Shown here: piece after piece, positions 25,777 through 34,992 of the stretch | How positions within the stretch are numbered: the first letter of the stretch is position 1 | How the letters are laid out: each line of letters opens with the position of its first letter | Origin: Tenacibaculum holothuriorum | Lineage (GTDB): Bacteria; Bacteroidota; Bacteroidia; Flavobacteriales; Flavobacteriaceae | Reading direction: 5' to 3' | DNA length: 64,000 nucleotides | Assembly (NCBI RefSeq): GCF_002120225.1 | Contig: NZ_LAPZ01000014.1 | Coordinates: 58,102-122,101, forward strand | Notes under the pieces: model-generated | Seen by the model: only the letters and a program-made list of their open reading frames with translations | Told to the model about the DNA's origin: nothing | Databases searched by the model: none | Program-made: the position numbers and the translations under genes

Positions 25777-28590
25777 TTATCCTACAATATTGATAATCTT
25801 ACCAGGAACAATAATTACCTTTTTAGGCTCTCTTCCTTGTAATTGTTGTTGTGTTTTCTCATGAGCCATTACCGTTTTTTCGATATCTTCTTTACTCATG
25901 TCTAATGGTAATTCAAGTGTAAAACGCATCTTACCATTGAAAGAAACTGGGTAATTCTTAGAACTTTCTACCAAGTGTTTTTCATCAAATACTGGGAAAG
26001 CTGCTGTAGAAATTGATTCTTCGTGACCTAACTTATTCCATAATTCTTCAGCGATGTGAGGCGCATAAGGAGAAATTAATACTAATAATTGTTCTAAAAT
26101 AACTTTGTTATTACACTTTTGAGCTGTTAGCTCATTTACAGCAATCATAAAGGTAGAAACCGATGTGTTGAATGAGAAATTCTCAATATCTTCTTCTACT
26201 TTCTTAATGGTTTTGTGTAAAGTTTTTAAGTTGTCTTTTGTAGCTTCTCCTTCTGAAACTTCAAAATTTTCTCCGTTGTGGAATAACTTCCATAGTTTCT
26301 TTAAGAAAGAGTACACTCCAGAAATACCTGATGTTTTCCATGGCTTAAATTGCTCTAAAGGTCCTAAGAACATCTCAAACAAACGTAAACTATCAGCTCC
26401 GTATTCTTCACAAATATCATCTGGATTTACCACATTAAACCAACGCTTAGACATTTTCTCAACCTCTCTTCCAACGATATATTTACCCTCTTCTAACTCA
26501 AACTCTGCATCCGCAAATTGAGGTTGCCAATTCTTTAAACCATCTAAATCTAATTCATCTGAAGAGTTAATTAACTTTACATCTACACGTAATTCTTCTG
26601 TTTGATATTGATCTTTTAATCCTAATGAAACATATTTATTTGTTCCAGAAACTCTGTATACAATTGCAGAAGTTCCTAAGATCATTCCTTGGTTGATTAA
26701 TTTTTTTGCAAATTCATCAACTGGTAAGAATCCTCTATCAAATAAGAATTTTTGCCAAAAACGTGCATATAATAAATGTCCTGTTGCGTGCTCAGAACCT
26801 CCAATATATAAATCTACTTCTTTCCAGTACTCAACTGCTTCCTTGCTTACAAATTCTCCATCATTTGTAGCATCCATATAACGGTTAAAATACCAAGAAC
26901 TTCCTGCCCAACCTGGCATGGTATTTAGCTCTAATGGAAATACAGTTTCATTATTAATTTGATCATTCGAAACAACTGAATTTGTCTCTGTAGACCAAGC
27001 CCATTCTGTTGAATTTCCTAATGGTGGTTTACCATCTTCTGTTGGTAAATACTTTTCTACCTCTGGTAATTCGATAGGTAAATGTTCATTTGCTATCATT
27101 TGTGGCATTCCGTCTTTGTAATATACTGGGAATGGTTCTCCCCAATAACGTTGACGGCTAAATACTGCATCACGTAAACGATAGTTTATTTTTCCGAAAC
27201 CAAAACCGCGTTTTTCCATTTCATAGATTACGGTTTTCATTCCTTTTTTATAATTCAATCCATCTAAGAAATCAGAGTTTGCTAACTTAATTCCTTCTTT
27301 GGTATCATTTGCTTGTTCTGAAATGTCTACTCCTTCAAAAATATTTGGAATTTCCAATCCGAAATGCTTTGCAAAATCATAATCACGTTGATCTCCACAT
27401 GGTACTGCCATTACAGCTCCTGTTCCGTAGCTTGCTAATACATAATCTCCAATCCAAATTGGTACTTGCTTTCCTGTAAATGGATGTAATGCATACGCTC
27501 CTGTAAACACTCCTGAAATGGTTTTTACATCAGCCATTCTATCACGCTCTGAACGTTTTGCTGTAGCTTCCACATATGCCTCTACCGCTTCACGTTGTGC
27601 ATCAGTAGTAATTTTAGCTACTAAATCATGTTCTGGTGCTAAGGTCATAAAAGACACCCCAAAAATAGTATCAGGCCTTGTAGTAAATACTTCAATATTT
27701 GCATCATGTCCATCTACATCAAAAGTAACCATGGCTCCTTGACTTCTACCAATCCAGTTGGTTTGAATATCTTTTAAAGGCTGTGGCCAATCAATTCCAT
27801 TTAATCCATCTAATAAACGTTGTGCATATGCAGAAATACGCATAGACCATTGGGTCATTTTTTTACGTACTACTGGATGTCCTCCACGTTCTGAAACTCC
27901 GTTTACAATTTCATCATTGGCTAATACAGTTCCTAAAGCTGGACACCAGTTTACCTCAGTATCTGATAAATAAGTTAAACGATATTGTAATAATATCTCT
28001 TGTTGCTCTTTTGAGCTAAAGTTCTTCCACTCATCTGCAGAAAATTGTTTGATATCTTCATCGGCTACAGCATTTACATTAGCATTTCCTTCTGCTTCAA
28101 ACATCCCTACAAGTGTACTTACATCCTCTGCTTTGTCTGTATCTTTATTATACCAAGAATTGAACAACTGGATAAAGATCCATTGTGTCCATTTATAATA
28201 TTCTGGATTTGAAGTACGAACTTCACGAGACCAATCGAATGAGAATCCGATTTTATCTAACTGTCCTCTATATGTTTTAATATTTGTTTCGGTAGTGATT
28301 GCTGGATGCTGTCCAGTTTGAATCGCATATTGTTCAGCTGGTAATCCGAAGCTATCATATCCTTGTGGATGCAATACATTAAACCCTTTATGACGCTTGT
28401 AACGCGCATAAATATCACTTGCGATATATCCTAATGGATGTCCAACATGTAATCCTGCTCCAGATGGATAAGGAAACATATCTAACACATAGTATTTAGG
28501 CTTATCAGAATTATTACTGGCCTTAAAAGTTTGGTTCTTTGCCCAATACTCTTGCCACTTTTTTTCTATTTCTTGATGATTGTATTGCAT
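25777..28590 (-). CDS. leuS: Leucyl-tRNA synthetase
   Basis: A 937-residue class Ia synthetase that charges tRNA-Leu in the cytosol. The HIGH motif appears as GLHVGHPLGY near residue 45 and the KMSKS loop as KMSKRWFNVVNP near residue 705, a Bacteroidota-type variant with Arg for the last Ser. The CP1 editing domain (WIGRSQGAMVTF...FTTRPDTIFG and the GTGAVMAVPCGD motif) is present between about 225 and 430. The leader between promoter and ATG contains a palindromic repeat (28608-28674). Confidence 0.97.
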   Translation of the reverse strand: MQYNHQEIEKKWQEYWAKNQTFKASNNSDKPKYYVLDMFPYPSGAGLHVGHPLGYIASDIYARYKRHKGFNVLHPQGYDSFGLPAEQYAIQTGQHPAITTETNIKTYRGQLDKIGFSFDWSREVRTSNPEYYKWTQWIFIQLFNSWYNKDTDKAEDVSTLVGMFEAEGNANVNAVADEDIKQFSADEWKNFSSKEQQEILLQYRLTYLSDTEVNWCPALGTVLANDEIVNGVSERGGHPVVRKKMTQWSMRISAYAQRLLDGLNGIDWPQPLKDIQTNWIGRSQGAMVTFDVDGHDANIEVFTTRPDTIFGVSFMTLAPEHDLVAKITTDAQREAVEAYVEATAKRSERDRMADVKTISGVFTGAYALHPFTGKQVPIWIGDYVLASYGTGAVMAVPCGDQRDYDFAKHFGLEIPNIFEGVDISEQANDTKEGIKLANSDFLDGLNYKKGMKTVIYEMEKRGFGFGKINYRLRDAVFSRQRYWGEPFPVYYKDGMPQMIANEHLPIELPEVEKYLPTEDGKPPLGNSTEWAWSTETNSVVSNDQINNETVFPLELNTMPGWAGSSWYFNRYMDATNDGEFVSKEAVEYWKEVDLYIGGSEHATGHLLYARFWQKFLFDRGFLPVDEFAKKLINQGMILGTSAIVYRVSGTNKYVSLGLKDQYQTEELRVDVKLINSSDELDLDGLKNWQPQFADAEFELEEGKYIVGREVEKMSKRWFNVVNPDDICEEYGADSLRLFEMFLGPLEQFKPWKTSGISGVYSFLKKLWKLFHNGENFEVSEGEATKDNLKTLHKTIKKVEEDIENFSFNTSVSTFMIAVNELTAQKCNNKVILEQLLVLISPYAPHIAEELWNKLGHEESISTAAFPVFDEKHLVESSKNYPVSFNGKMRFTLELPLDMSKEDIEKTVMAHEKTQQQLQGREPKKVIIVPGKIINIVG

Positions 28591-28607
28591 TCTTTAAATT
28601 TATTCCT

Positions 28608-28674
28608 GTCATTACGAGGAATGAAATAACGTGGTAATCTTTTTATGAGATTACTTCACGTTGTTCGCAATGAC
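28608..28674. repeat. REP/MITE-like palindromic element in the leuS leader
   Basis: Outer arms GTCATTACGA (28608-28617) and TCGCAATGAC (28665-28674), and inner arms AACGTG..TAATCT / AGATTA..CACGTT, form an imperfect hairpin of 67 bases. The sequence follows the widespread GTCATTGCGAGGAA...AATCT...CGCAATGAC interspersed palindrome known in many bacteria. It ends 18 bases before the leuS ATG. Confidence 0.75.
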
Positions 28675-28689
28675 GTGATTTTGAAGCTG

Positions 28690-28697
28690 CAAATTTA
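28690..28697 (-). promoter_or_regulatory. -7 box of leuS promoter
   Basis: TAAATTTG on the minus strand matches TAnnTTTG. No convincing TTG -33 box was seen at the right distance. Transcription starting just downstream would include the palindromic repeat in the leuS 5' leader. Confidence 0.45.
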
Positions 28698-28732
28698 CAA
28701 TTCTTGTTTGGAAGAAGAAAACCTGATTTTAA

Positions 28733-29668
28733 TTAGCTTAAAGATTCTTTTCTGTTTCTTTTTTCAGCAATTATTAGGGAGTGATAAATAAACGAATTGA
28801 TAGGCGTAGAGATGTTTAGTTCTTGACCCATTTTATGAATAGTTCCTACTTGGGCATCTAATTCAGAAGGACGTCCTTCCATGATGTCTCGCTGTAAGGA
28901 AGCCGTTGTTTCGTAAGGAAGTTTGTCTATAAAATGAAACACTTTTTGAATATTTTCTTTATTTAAAGGAATTCCTTTAGCATTTGCAACAGCTACAATT
29001 TCTTCTGCTGTTTGTAACATCAGATTTCTGACTTCTGGCTGCGTTCTCATTTCTCCTAAAGTAGCTTTTGTAAGTCCGCCAAGGGCACTAATGGTGGTGA
29101 TAAATAAAAACTTAGACCAAATGGCCACTTGTATATTGTCTGGAACTTGATTGAAGATTTCAGCTTTATCAAAAGCATCTTTGATTTCTTTTATCCTCGT
29201 TGATTGGCTATTATTTAATTCGCCAAAGGCAATATATGGTTCAATTGCCATATGATTGATAACTCCGTATTCTTCTATTTTACTAACAATTTTACACAAA
29301 CCACCTAACACATGTTTCTCCCCAAGAATATTGGCAAGCTTTTCTGCATTGTCTGCTCCATTCAATAATGAAATAACAACTGTATTGTCATTTAATATAG
29401 GTTGAATTTTGTTTGCCACTTCTTCTAATTGCCACGTTTTAGTTGCAATTAAAATCAAATCTGGATTTGAGACTGTAGAAACATCATCGGTGGCATTTAC
29501 ATTTTTTAAGGTGAAGTCTCCTTTGATACTTTTTAATTGCAAACCATTTTTTTGAATAGCCTCAAGGTGTTTCCCTCTTGCAATAAAAGTTACATTTTGC
29601 CCCGACTGCGCTAAGCGAATTCCAAAATATCCTCCAACGCCTCCTGTTCCGTAAACTACAATATTCAT
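28733..29668 (-). CDS. panE: 2-dehydropantoate 2-reductase
   Basis: A 311-residue NADPH-dependent ketopantoate reductase of coenzyme A synthesis. The Rossmann motif is VYGTGGVGGYFG at residues 4-15. LIATKTWQLEEV, SLLNGADN and CKIVSK follow. The catalytic-lysine region is WSKFLFITTISAL near 185. The C-terminal ApbA domain ends with TSLQRDIMEGRPSELDAQVG, a hallmark of PanE. Some family members act on other 2-keto acids. It stands alone here. Confidence 0.85.
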   Translation of the reverse strand: MNIVVYGTGGVGGYFGIRLAQSGQNVTFIARGKHLEAIQKNGLQLKSIKGDFTLKNVNATDDVSTVSNPDLILIATKTWQLEEVANKIQPILNDNTVVISLLNGADNAEKLANILGEKHVLGGLCKIVSKIEEYGVINHMAIEPYIAFGELNNSQSTRIKEIKDAFDKAEIFNQVPDNIQVAIWSKFLFITTISALGGLTKATLGEMRTQPEVRNLMLQTAEEIVAVANAKGIPLNKENIQKVFHFIDKLPYETTASLQRDIMEGRPSELDAQVGTIHKMGQELNISTPINSFIYHSLIIAEKRNRKESLS

Positions 29669-29699
29669 AGGTTTTGTTTTTTGTAAAATTAAATAAAAT

Positions 29700-29734
29700 A
29701 AAAAACCTGATAGATTATTACTATCAGGTTTTTA
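29700..29734 (-). terminator. Rho-independent terminator after the DUF2911 gene
   Basis: Stem AACCTGATAG (29704-29713) / CTATCAGGTT (29721-29730) is flanked by A5 and T5 and can work in both directions. On the minus strand it follows the DUF2911 gene and precedes panE. Confidence 0.85.
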
Positions 29735-29753
29735 AGGTTATGTTTTTTTTGAA

Positions 29754-30296
29754 TTATCCTTTAATAGGCACAGACACGATAACATTTCCCCATCCTAAAT
29801 ACATGGTTGCATTGTTGTCTTCTCCATCAAAAGCAACAGAAAATTCTTCGATTGACTTTTTAGATTTTGTTACTGGAGCAGTAACTCTAGCAACATCTTC
29901 ATTTTCTTTATAGAAATACGAACCCCATACGTTTAAAGCTGAACTAATAATTACAGTCCATTCTTTATCTCCAGGGATCGTAAATAAAGAATACGTACCT
30001 GCTTTTACCTTTTTATCGCCAAAAGTAACGTCTTTATAAAAAGTAATTTCTGCAGCTTCATTTGCTCCCGTTCTCCATACTTTTCCATTAGGAGCTAATT
30101 TAGATAAAGATCTCTTTTTTAACTGAGGACGACTGTATACTACTTTTACTAATTTGTCTGAATTACGGTAGCTAGAAGGGTACGTAGCAGCATCCATTGG
30201 ACTTTTGTCTAATTCAGCAAATTCTTGAGCAGTAGCTTCAGAAGAGAATATTAAAGCGAATGCAAAAAATACTATTGTTAAAATTGATTTTTTCAT
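29754..30296 (-). CDS. DUF2911 secreted protein
   Basis: A 180-residue protein from the ATG at 30294-30296, which starts a clear signal peptide (MKKSILTIVFFAFALIFSSEATAQ). A longer frame open to 30479 runs into the neighbouring gene and is rejected. The body carries the DUF2911 pattern: VVYSRPQLKKRS, WRTGANEAAEITFYKDV, AGTYSLFTIPGDKEWTVI and MYLGWGN. This family is common in Bacteroidota, probably periplasmic, and has no known activity. Confidence 0.88.
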   Translation of the reverse strand: MKKSILTIVFFAFALIFSSEATAQEFAELDKSPMDAATYPSSYRNSDKLVKVVYSRPQLKKRSLSKLAPNGKVWRTGANEAAEITFYKDVTFGDKKVKAGTYSLFTIPGDKEWTVIISSALNVWGSYFYKENEDVARVTAPVTKSKKSIEEFSVAFDGEDNNATMYLGWGNVIVSVPIKG

Positions 30297-30381
30297 GATT
30301 TCGTGTTTTGAATTATTTATTATTCCTTGGTCAATGAAATTAGATAACCTTACAAGAATAAATATTAAAATTATGTGAAAA

Positions 30382-31425
30382 CTATAAAGAATACTGTAAC
30401 CCAGCTGTAATTGTTTCCTTGTTTTTAAGTTGAATCCCATTAAGGTTTTGGTAAAGTGGTGTGCTAAATTCAAAACCAAATCGTAGGTTTTTTAGAGAAC
30501 CTTTAAAAGCATATACACTAAAACCTAAACCTCCATTGATAAACTTCCCTCCAGAGTTTTCGGTATTTGCAGTAGTAACCATCATTGGATTTAAATTTGG
30601 ATTTTTTCCATTAATAGGACTCACTATCAATCCTTCCAAACGAGCAGAGAAACTTAACCATTGATGTGTTTTTACTGCAAACCAAGAATTTAAACTGTAA
30701 CGATTTCCTAAAGAATAATCATAGCTATTCTTTCCAAAACGATAGGTTCCTTTTAATTGACTTCCCCAAGAAAATGTTTCTGCTTGACCTAAATAGGTTA
30801 ATCCTAAATCTGCATCGTAGGTTCCACTACCTATTTGCATTGGGTATGGCAATTGAATTTTATTTGGTGCTGACATTGGTGTTACATCTTTTGCGTTTAA
30901 TTCACCTGTTGGAATAGAGATTCCCACATTTGCGTGTAACGATTCCTTATTTTTATTAATGAATTTATATAGCATTCCTAACTTTATATCTCCTAAACCA
31001 GATGATGATGTAGAGAAAGCTCTTGTCATTCCGTTAGGCATACGCATTTGTAGGGCCATATCGTTTTGAATGTAGTTTACCATTGCTATTAAGGTTATCT
31101 TATCTGATGGAGCATACATAGCACCCAACATATGCATTTTCATTGGCATTGAAAGTGGCGTAACCATATATCCTTTTTGATGAGTAGCTAAATTTGAAAT
31201 AGCATTATCTCCTTGTAAAAGACCTTTCATGTTCATATACATGAATCTGTAAGAAAACATAACTTCTCCTTTGTGGTGGTAATGATCTCCCATTACACTT
31301 ATTGGTGCATGACCATCGGGTCTGTTAGATTTCCATTCGTTTGTGTGGTGTTCTTTTTCTTGTGCGTTTATTGTCTGTGATAAGAATACAAGTATTCCTA
31401 TAAAGATGATTTTAATTGAATTCAT
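30382..31425 (-). CDS. MetA-pathway-like outer-membrane protein (putative transporter)
   Basis: A 347-residue protein with a signal peptide (to about TINAQ, residue 21). A His/Met-rich mature N-terminus follows (EKEHHTNEW, MGDHYHHKGEVMFSYRFMYMNMKG), then beta-strand repeats with YNGS-like turns, ending in ITAGLQYSL. This is the pattern of the putative MetA-pathway outer-membrane group, barrel proteins of uncertain substrate. The cluster of His and Met near the N-terminus suggests contact with a soft metal such as copper, which is inference. The Cys-containing small protein 90 bases upstream may be its partner. Confidence 0.65.
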   Translation of the reverse strand: MNSIKIIFIGILVFLSQTINAQEKEHHTNEWKSNRPDGHAPISVMGDHYHHKGEVMFSYRFMYMNMKGLLQGDNAISNLATHQKGYMVTPLSMPMKMHMLGAMYAPSDKITLIAMVNYIQNDMALQMRMPNGMTRAFSTSSSGLGDIKLGMLYKFINKNKESLHANVGISIPTGELNAKDVTPMSAPNKIQLPYPMQIGSGTYDADLGLTYLGQAETFSWGSQLKGTYRFGKNSYDYSLGNRYSLNSWFAVKTHQWLSFSARLEGLIVSPINGKNPNLNPMMVTTANTENSGGKFINGGLGFSVYAFKGSLKNLRFGFEFSTPLYQNLNGIQLKNKETITAGLQYSL

Positions 31426-31465
31426 CAGTAGTGTTTTTATTTAAAATTTTACATAGTAGTACATA

Positions 31466-31487
31466 GAGCTAATCTTAAGATTAGCTC
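31466..31487. repeat. Perfect 22-base palindrome
   Basis: GAGCTAATCTT and its exact complement AAGATTAGCTC abut with no spacer. It lies between two minus-strand genes. No T run follows on the minus strand, so an operator or RNA-processing site is as likely as a terminator. Confidence 0.5.
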
Positions 31488-31516
31488 AAAATTTGTGTTA
31501 ATTCTGTATGTAAAAT

Positions 31517-31882
31517 TTAAACAGTAGGAGGGTGAAATACTGAAGGTGAATATTGATATGTATATGATTGCTTATACGAAAAGCTATTTTTTTGATATTC
31601 TATAAGAGTAGGCGTTTCTACCTGTATTAATTGTACGAATCCGATAGGATATTCTTCCATAGCAATTCGAAGTGATTTAAAATCGTCTTCTTGTTGCTGT
31701 TCTAGTTTTTTCATTAACTGACATTTCCCCTTACAGTTCATTTCTGGTTTGTCTTTGTTAATACATAAAACTTTAGCTATGTAATCGTAATTAATGGCAT
31801 ATTCTACAAAAGGAGCTATTGGGCGTAACATGGCTACACCGTATAGAAATACAAAAAAGTATATGGCTAATTTTTTTAGCAA
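31517..31882 (-). CDS. Small membrane-anchored Cys-motif protein
   Basis: A 121-residue protein. The N-terminal segment (LAIYFFVFLYGVAMLRPIAPFVEYAI) is a signal-anchor. It is followed by VLCINKDKPEMNCKGKCQLMKKL, with three cysteines, which recurs in Bacteroidota proteins near metal or outer-membrane transporter genes. The C-terminal half is Ser/Tyr-rich and ends SPSVFHPPTV. No enzymatic motif is seen. The position just upstream of the His/Met-rich barrel gene on the same strand suggests a joint metal-related role, which I cannot demonstrate. Confidence 0.6.
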   Translation of the reverse strand: MLKKLAIYFFVFLYGVAMLRPIAPFVEYAINYDYIAKVLCINKDKPEMNCKGKCQLMKKLEQQQEDDFKSLRIAMEEYPIGFVQLIQVETPTLIEYQKNSFSYKQSYTYQYSPSVFHPPTV

Positions 31883-31981
31883 AGCTCCTGTTTTATTGGG
31901 ATTACAAAGATACTACCCAAAGATTTGATACCCAATATTTATAGGATGAAAATTAATTTTAATTTATTCTAAATAAAACAC

Positions 31982-31989
31982 TATATTTG
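31982..31989 (+). promoter_or_regulatory. -7 box upstream of the Cys-rich small protein
   Basis: TATATTTG matches TAnnTTTG and ends 17 bases before the ATG at 32007. A clear -33 TTG is missing. Confidence 0.5.
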
Positions 31990-32006
31990 CATCGGATTTT
32001 TTGAAG

Positions 32007-32195
32007 ATGATAGTTTTTTATACTGAAAATAAGAAGGTTAAAGAGGTGGTTTCTATAAAAGAAGCCTCAGTTTGTTCAACAGCTTGTACAAGTAATTGTA
32101 TAAAGCCTAAGAATAAATGCTGTAATAAGTATAAAAAGAAAGGCATCAACTGTAAGCGATGCCCTTTAACTTTTGATGTAAAAATTGCTTCTTAA
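32007..32195 (+). CDS. Cysteine-rich small protein
   Basis: A 62-residue protein read from the ATG at 32007 (an in-frame TTG at 32001 is the only alternative). After a short beta-like start (MIVFYTENKKVKEVVSIKEA) there are nine cysteines in about 30 residues: CSTACTSNC, KNKCCNKY, INCKRCP. The basic, Cys-dense tail could bind zinc, iron-sulfur or copper. A TATATTTG box lies just upstream, which supports real expression. It abuts the convergent tyrS stop (32196). No family recognised. Confidence 0.55.
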   Translation: MIVFYTENKKVKEVVSIKEASVCSTACTSNCIKPKNKCCNKYKKKGINCKRCPLTFDVKIAS

Positions 32196-33488
32196 TTAAG
32201 CAACTTTTATTAAAAAGTAGTTCTTTTTACCTCTTTGTAATAATACGTATTTGTTAGCAATTAAGTCGTCTTGACTAATTGTATAATCTTCCTTTACCTT
32301 TTGTTTGTTTACTGAGATTGAGTTTTCTTTTAAAGCTCTTCGTGCATCTCCATTCGATTTTAAGAAATTTGTTTTAGCTGCTAAAGCACCAATCATATCC
32401 AATCCTTCAGTAATGTCTTGTTGTGTTACTTCTGCTTGCGGTACTCCATCGAATACATCTAAAAATGTTTGTTCATCTAATGATTTTAAATCTTCCGAAG
32501 TCGATTTTCCGAATAAAATATTAGAAGCAGCAATAGCTTTTTCATATTCTTCTCTTCCGTGAACTAATACAGTAACCTCTTCTCCTAAACGTTTTTGTAA
32601 TACACGAACATGTGGTGCTTCTTTATGCTCTTCTACTAAAGCATCAATAGTTTCTTTGTCTAAGAACGTAAAGATTTTAATATACTTTTCAGCATCTTCA
32701 TCAGAAGTGTTTAACCAATATTGATAGAATTTATACGGAGAAGTTCTTTTTGCATCTAGCCAAACATTTCCTCCTTCTGACTTACCAAATTTAGAGCCAT
32801 CAGATTTTGTGATTAACGGACAAGTAATCGCATATCCTTTTCCACCACCAATTCTTCTAATTAATTCTGTTCCTGTAGTAATATTTCCCCATTGATCAGA
32901 ACCTCCCATTTGTAATGTTGCTGAACTTTCACGATACAAGTGTAAGAAATCATATCCTTGTACCATTTGATAAGTGAATTCTGTAAACGACATTCCTTCT
33001 TTAGATTCTGAACCAATACGATTTTTTACAGAATCTTTTGCCATCATGTAATTTACGGTAATGTGTTTACCAACATCGCGAATAAACTCTAAGAAAGAAA
33101 ACTCTTTCATCCAATCGTAGTTGTTCACTAAAAGAGCAGCGTTAGGAGCTTTAGATTCAAAATCTAAAAAATGACCTAATTGTTTCTTTACACATTCTTG
33201 ATTATGGCGTAAGGTTTTTTCATCTAATAAATTACGTTCAGAAGATTTACCAGAAGGATCACCAATCATTCCTGTTGCACCACCAACAAGAGCAATAGGT
33301 CTATGACCACAACGTTGATAATGTGCTAATAACATAATAGGAACTAGGTTACCAATGTGTAATGAATCGGCAGTAGGATCAAAACCTACATATGCACTAC
33401 GCATTTCTTCTAAAAGATGTTCTTCTGTTCCAGGCATGCTATCGTGTAACATTCCTCTCCATTGTAATTCTTCAATAAAATTCTTCAT
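32196..33488 (-). CDS. tyrS: Tyrosyl-tRNA synthetase
   Basis: A 430-residue class Ic synthetase. The active site shows [17 protein letters not shown] (HIGH-like HIGN) near residue 45, [12 protein letters not shown] near 195 and the KMSKS-type loop KFGKSEGG near 235. The C-terminal S4 RNA-binding domain (about 360-425, [20 protein letters not shown]) is complete. A TATCTTTG box at 33511-33518 on the minus strand probably drives it. Confidence 0.97.
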   Translation of the reverse strand: MKNFIEELQWRGMLHDSMPGTEEHLLEEMRSAYVGFDPTADSLHIGNLVPIMLLAHYQRCGHRPIALVGGATGMIGDPSGKSSERNLLDEKTLRHNQECVKKQLGHFLDFESKAPNAALLVNNYDWMKEFSFLEFIRDVGKHITVNYMMAKDSVKNRIGSESKEGMSFTEFTYQMVQGYDFLHLYRESSATLQMGGSDQWGNITTGTELIRRIGGGKGYAITCPLITKSDGSKFGKSEGGNVWLDAKRTSPYKFYQYWLNTSDEDAEKYIKIFTFLDKETIDALVEEHKEAPHVRVLQKRLGEEVTVLVHGREEYEKAIAASNILFGKSTSEDLKSLDEQTFLDVFDGVPQAEVTQQDITEGLDMIGALAAKTNFLKSNGDARRALKENSISVNKQKVKEDYTISQDDLIANKYVLLQRGKKNYFLIKVA

Positions 33489-33510
33489 TGTCTGTTAATT
33501 TATCAGCAGA

Positions 33511-33518
33511 CAAAGATA
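33511..33518 (-). promoter_or_regulatory. -7 box of tyrS promoter
   Basis: TATCTTTG (TAnnTTTG) lies 23 bases upstream of the tyrS ATG on the minus strand. Confidence 0.5.
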
Positions 33519-33551
33519 AGTTTATCAGTCAAAAAAAACTAAATTCGCTGT

Positions 33552-34556
33552 ATGATTTTAGTTACAGGCGGAACAGGTTTAGTGGGTTCACATTTGTTGT
33601 ATGAATTAACGCAAACTCATCACAGAGTAAGAGCAATTTATCGAACAGAAAAAAAGCTTGAAGCAGTAAAAAATGTATTTTCTTTTTTTACAGATAATGT
33701 CGATGAATATTTTCAGAAAATAGAATGGGTTAAAGGAGATATAACTGATGTTCCAAAGTTAGATGAGGTTTTTGTTGGGATAACTCATGTATATCATGCT
33801 GCTGCATTGGTTTCGTTTGATCCGAAAGATTATGTAAGAATGCGTCAGGTAAATATTGAAGGTACTGCCAATATGGTAAACCTTAGTATAGCCTACGGAA
33901 TTAAAAAGTTTTGTTTTGTAAGTTCTATTGCTGCAGTAGGTGAGGCTATTAATGTAGGTGTGATTACCGAAGAAAATGAATGGAATGATACTACTGAAAA
34001 CCATGGATATTCTATAACGAAGTATGGTGCAGAAATGGAAGTTTGGAGAGGAAGTCAAGAAGGATTAGATGTTGTTATCGTAAATCCAGGGGTAATTTTA
34101 GGAGGTGGTTTTTGGAATGAAGGTTCTGGTAAATTATTTACTCAAGTTTATAACGGATTTAAGTTTTATACTGAAGGAGTTACTGGCTTTGTTGGAGTGG
34201 AAGATGTAGTAAAAGCTATGATAGAGTTAATGAACTCTTCAATAAAAAATGAGCGTTTTATTTTAGTTTCTGAAAACAAATCCTTTAAGGAAGTGTTATT
34301 TGCGATAGCAGATGCTTTTGATAAAAAACGACCATCCATAAAAATAGGAAAATTAATAACAGAGCTGTTTTGGAGATTAGATTGGATACAGACTAAATTA
34401 ACAGGAAAAATTCCTTTGTTGACTAAAAACTCTGCAAAATCTTCTCATACTATTTCTACATATTCTTCTAAGAAAATTGAAGAGAGCTTGCAGTTTAATT
34501 TTAGAAAAATTGGTAGTCTAGTTAACAATCTTTGTGAAAAATTTACAACTAATTAA
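33552..34556 (+). CDS. NAD-dependent epimerase/dehydratase (extended SDR)
   Basis: A 334-residue Rossmann-fold protein. The cofactor motif is VTGGTGLVGSHLL (4-16), acidic tuning comes at VKGDITD, and the active-site pair is YSITKYGAE (Tyr and Lys about 151-155) with the upstream Ser in FVSSIAAVGE. The C-terminal substrate domain has NPGVILGGGFW. The substrate is unknown; relatives include dihydroflavonol-4-reductase-like enzymes. A TAAATTCG box ends only four bases before the ATG, so the transcript may be almost leaderless. It converges with, and overlaps by 8 bases, the DUF4296 gene. Confidence 0.85.
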   Translation: MILVTGGTGLVGSHLLYELTQTHHRVRAIYRTEKKLEAVKNVFSFFTDNVDEYFQKIEWVKGDITDVPKLDEVFVGITHVYHAAALVSFDPKDYVRMRQVNIEGTANMVNLSIAYGIKKFCFVSSIAAVGEAINVGVITEENEWNDTTENHGYSITKYGAEMEVWRGSQEGLDVVIVNPGVILGGGFWNEGSGKLFTQVYNGFKFYTEGVTGFVGVEDVVKAMIELMNSSIKNERFILVSENKSFKEVLFAIADAFDKKRPSIKIGKLITELFWRLDWIQTKLTGKIPLLTKNSAKSSHTISTYSSKKIEESLQFNFRKIGSLVNNLCEKFTTN

Positions 34557-34992
34557 CAATAAAACTATTTTTTTTACTTGTATTAAGGTCTAAGTTATTT
34601 AAAGGAGGTTTACGTTTTTTGTTTACTTTGATTAAAGAGTCCATTTTCCTTATTATTTCAGATGATTCTCTTTCTAGTTCCTCAATTTTATTTTTCACTT
34701 CTTTAATCATTTTTGTATACTCATCTATTTCAGAAGTGTAATAAGTATTACTATTAATAAAACGAGTTGAATCAATTTTATACTTTTCGTAAATGTATAA
34801 GGTATAATTACTTCTTTTCTTGTCTAAAGAATCTTTAATGTTTTTTGCTGAAACTGCTATGTACATATCGGTTAATAAAGAAATCATAGAATCCTTTGGT
34901 ATAAGGTCTTTAGGTTTCTCATAAATTGTATTACTAGTGCATGAAACAAAAGTGAGAATTAATGCTAAAAGATATGTGACTTGCTTCTTCAT
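34549..34992 (-). CDS. DUF4296 lipoprotein
   Basis: A 147-residue lipoprotein with the lipidation Cys at 18 (TFVSC). It has the DUF4296 core, PKDLIPKDSMISLLTDMYIAVSAKN, and a downstream coiled-coil (about 85-125, KEVKNKIEELERESSEII). Function unknown; restricted to Bacteroidota. Its ATG directly follows the dihydroorotase stop on the minus strand, so it is in the same message as pyrC. Confidence 0.85.
   Translation of the reverse strand: MKKQVTYLLALILTFVSCTSNTIYEKPKDLIPKDSMISLLTDMYIAVSAKNIKDSLDKKRSNYTLYIYEKYKIDSTRFINSNTYYTSEIDEYTKMIKEVKNKIEELERESSEIIRKMDSLIKVNKKRKPPLNNLDLNTSKKNSFIVN

Noticed and set aside
30297..30479. 61-residue N-terminal extension of the DUF2911 gene
   Set aside because: It overlaps the end of the neighbouring barrel gene; the signal peptide begins at 30296.
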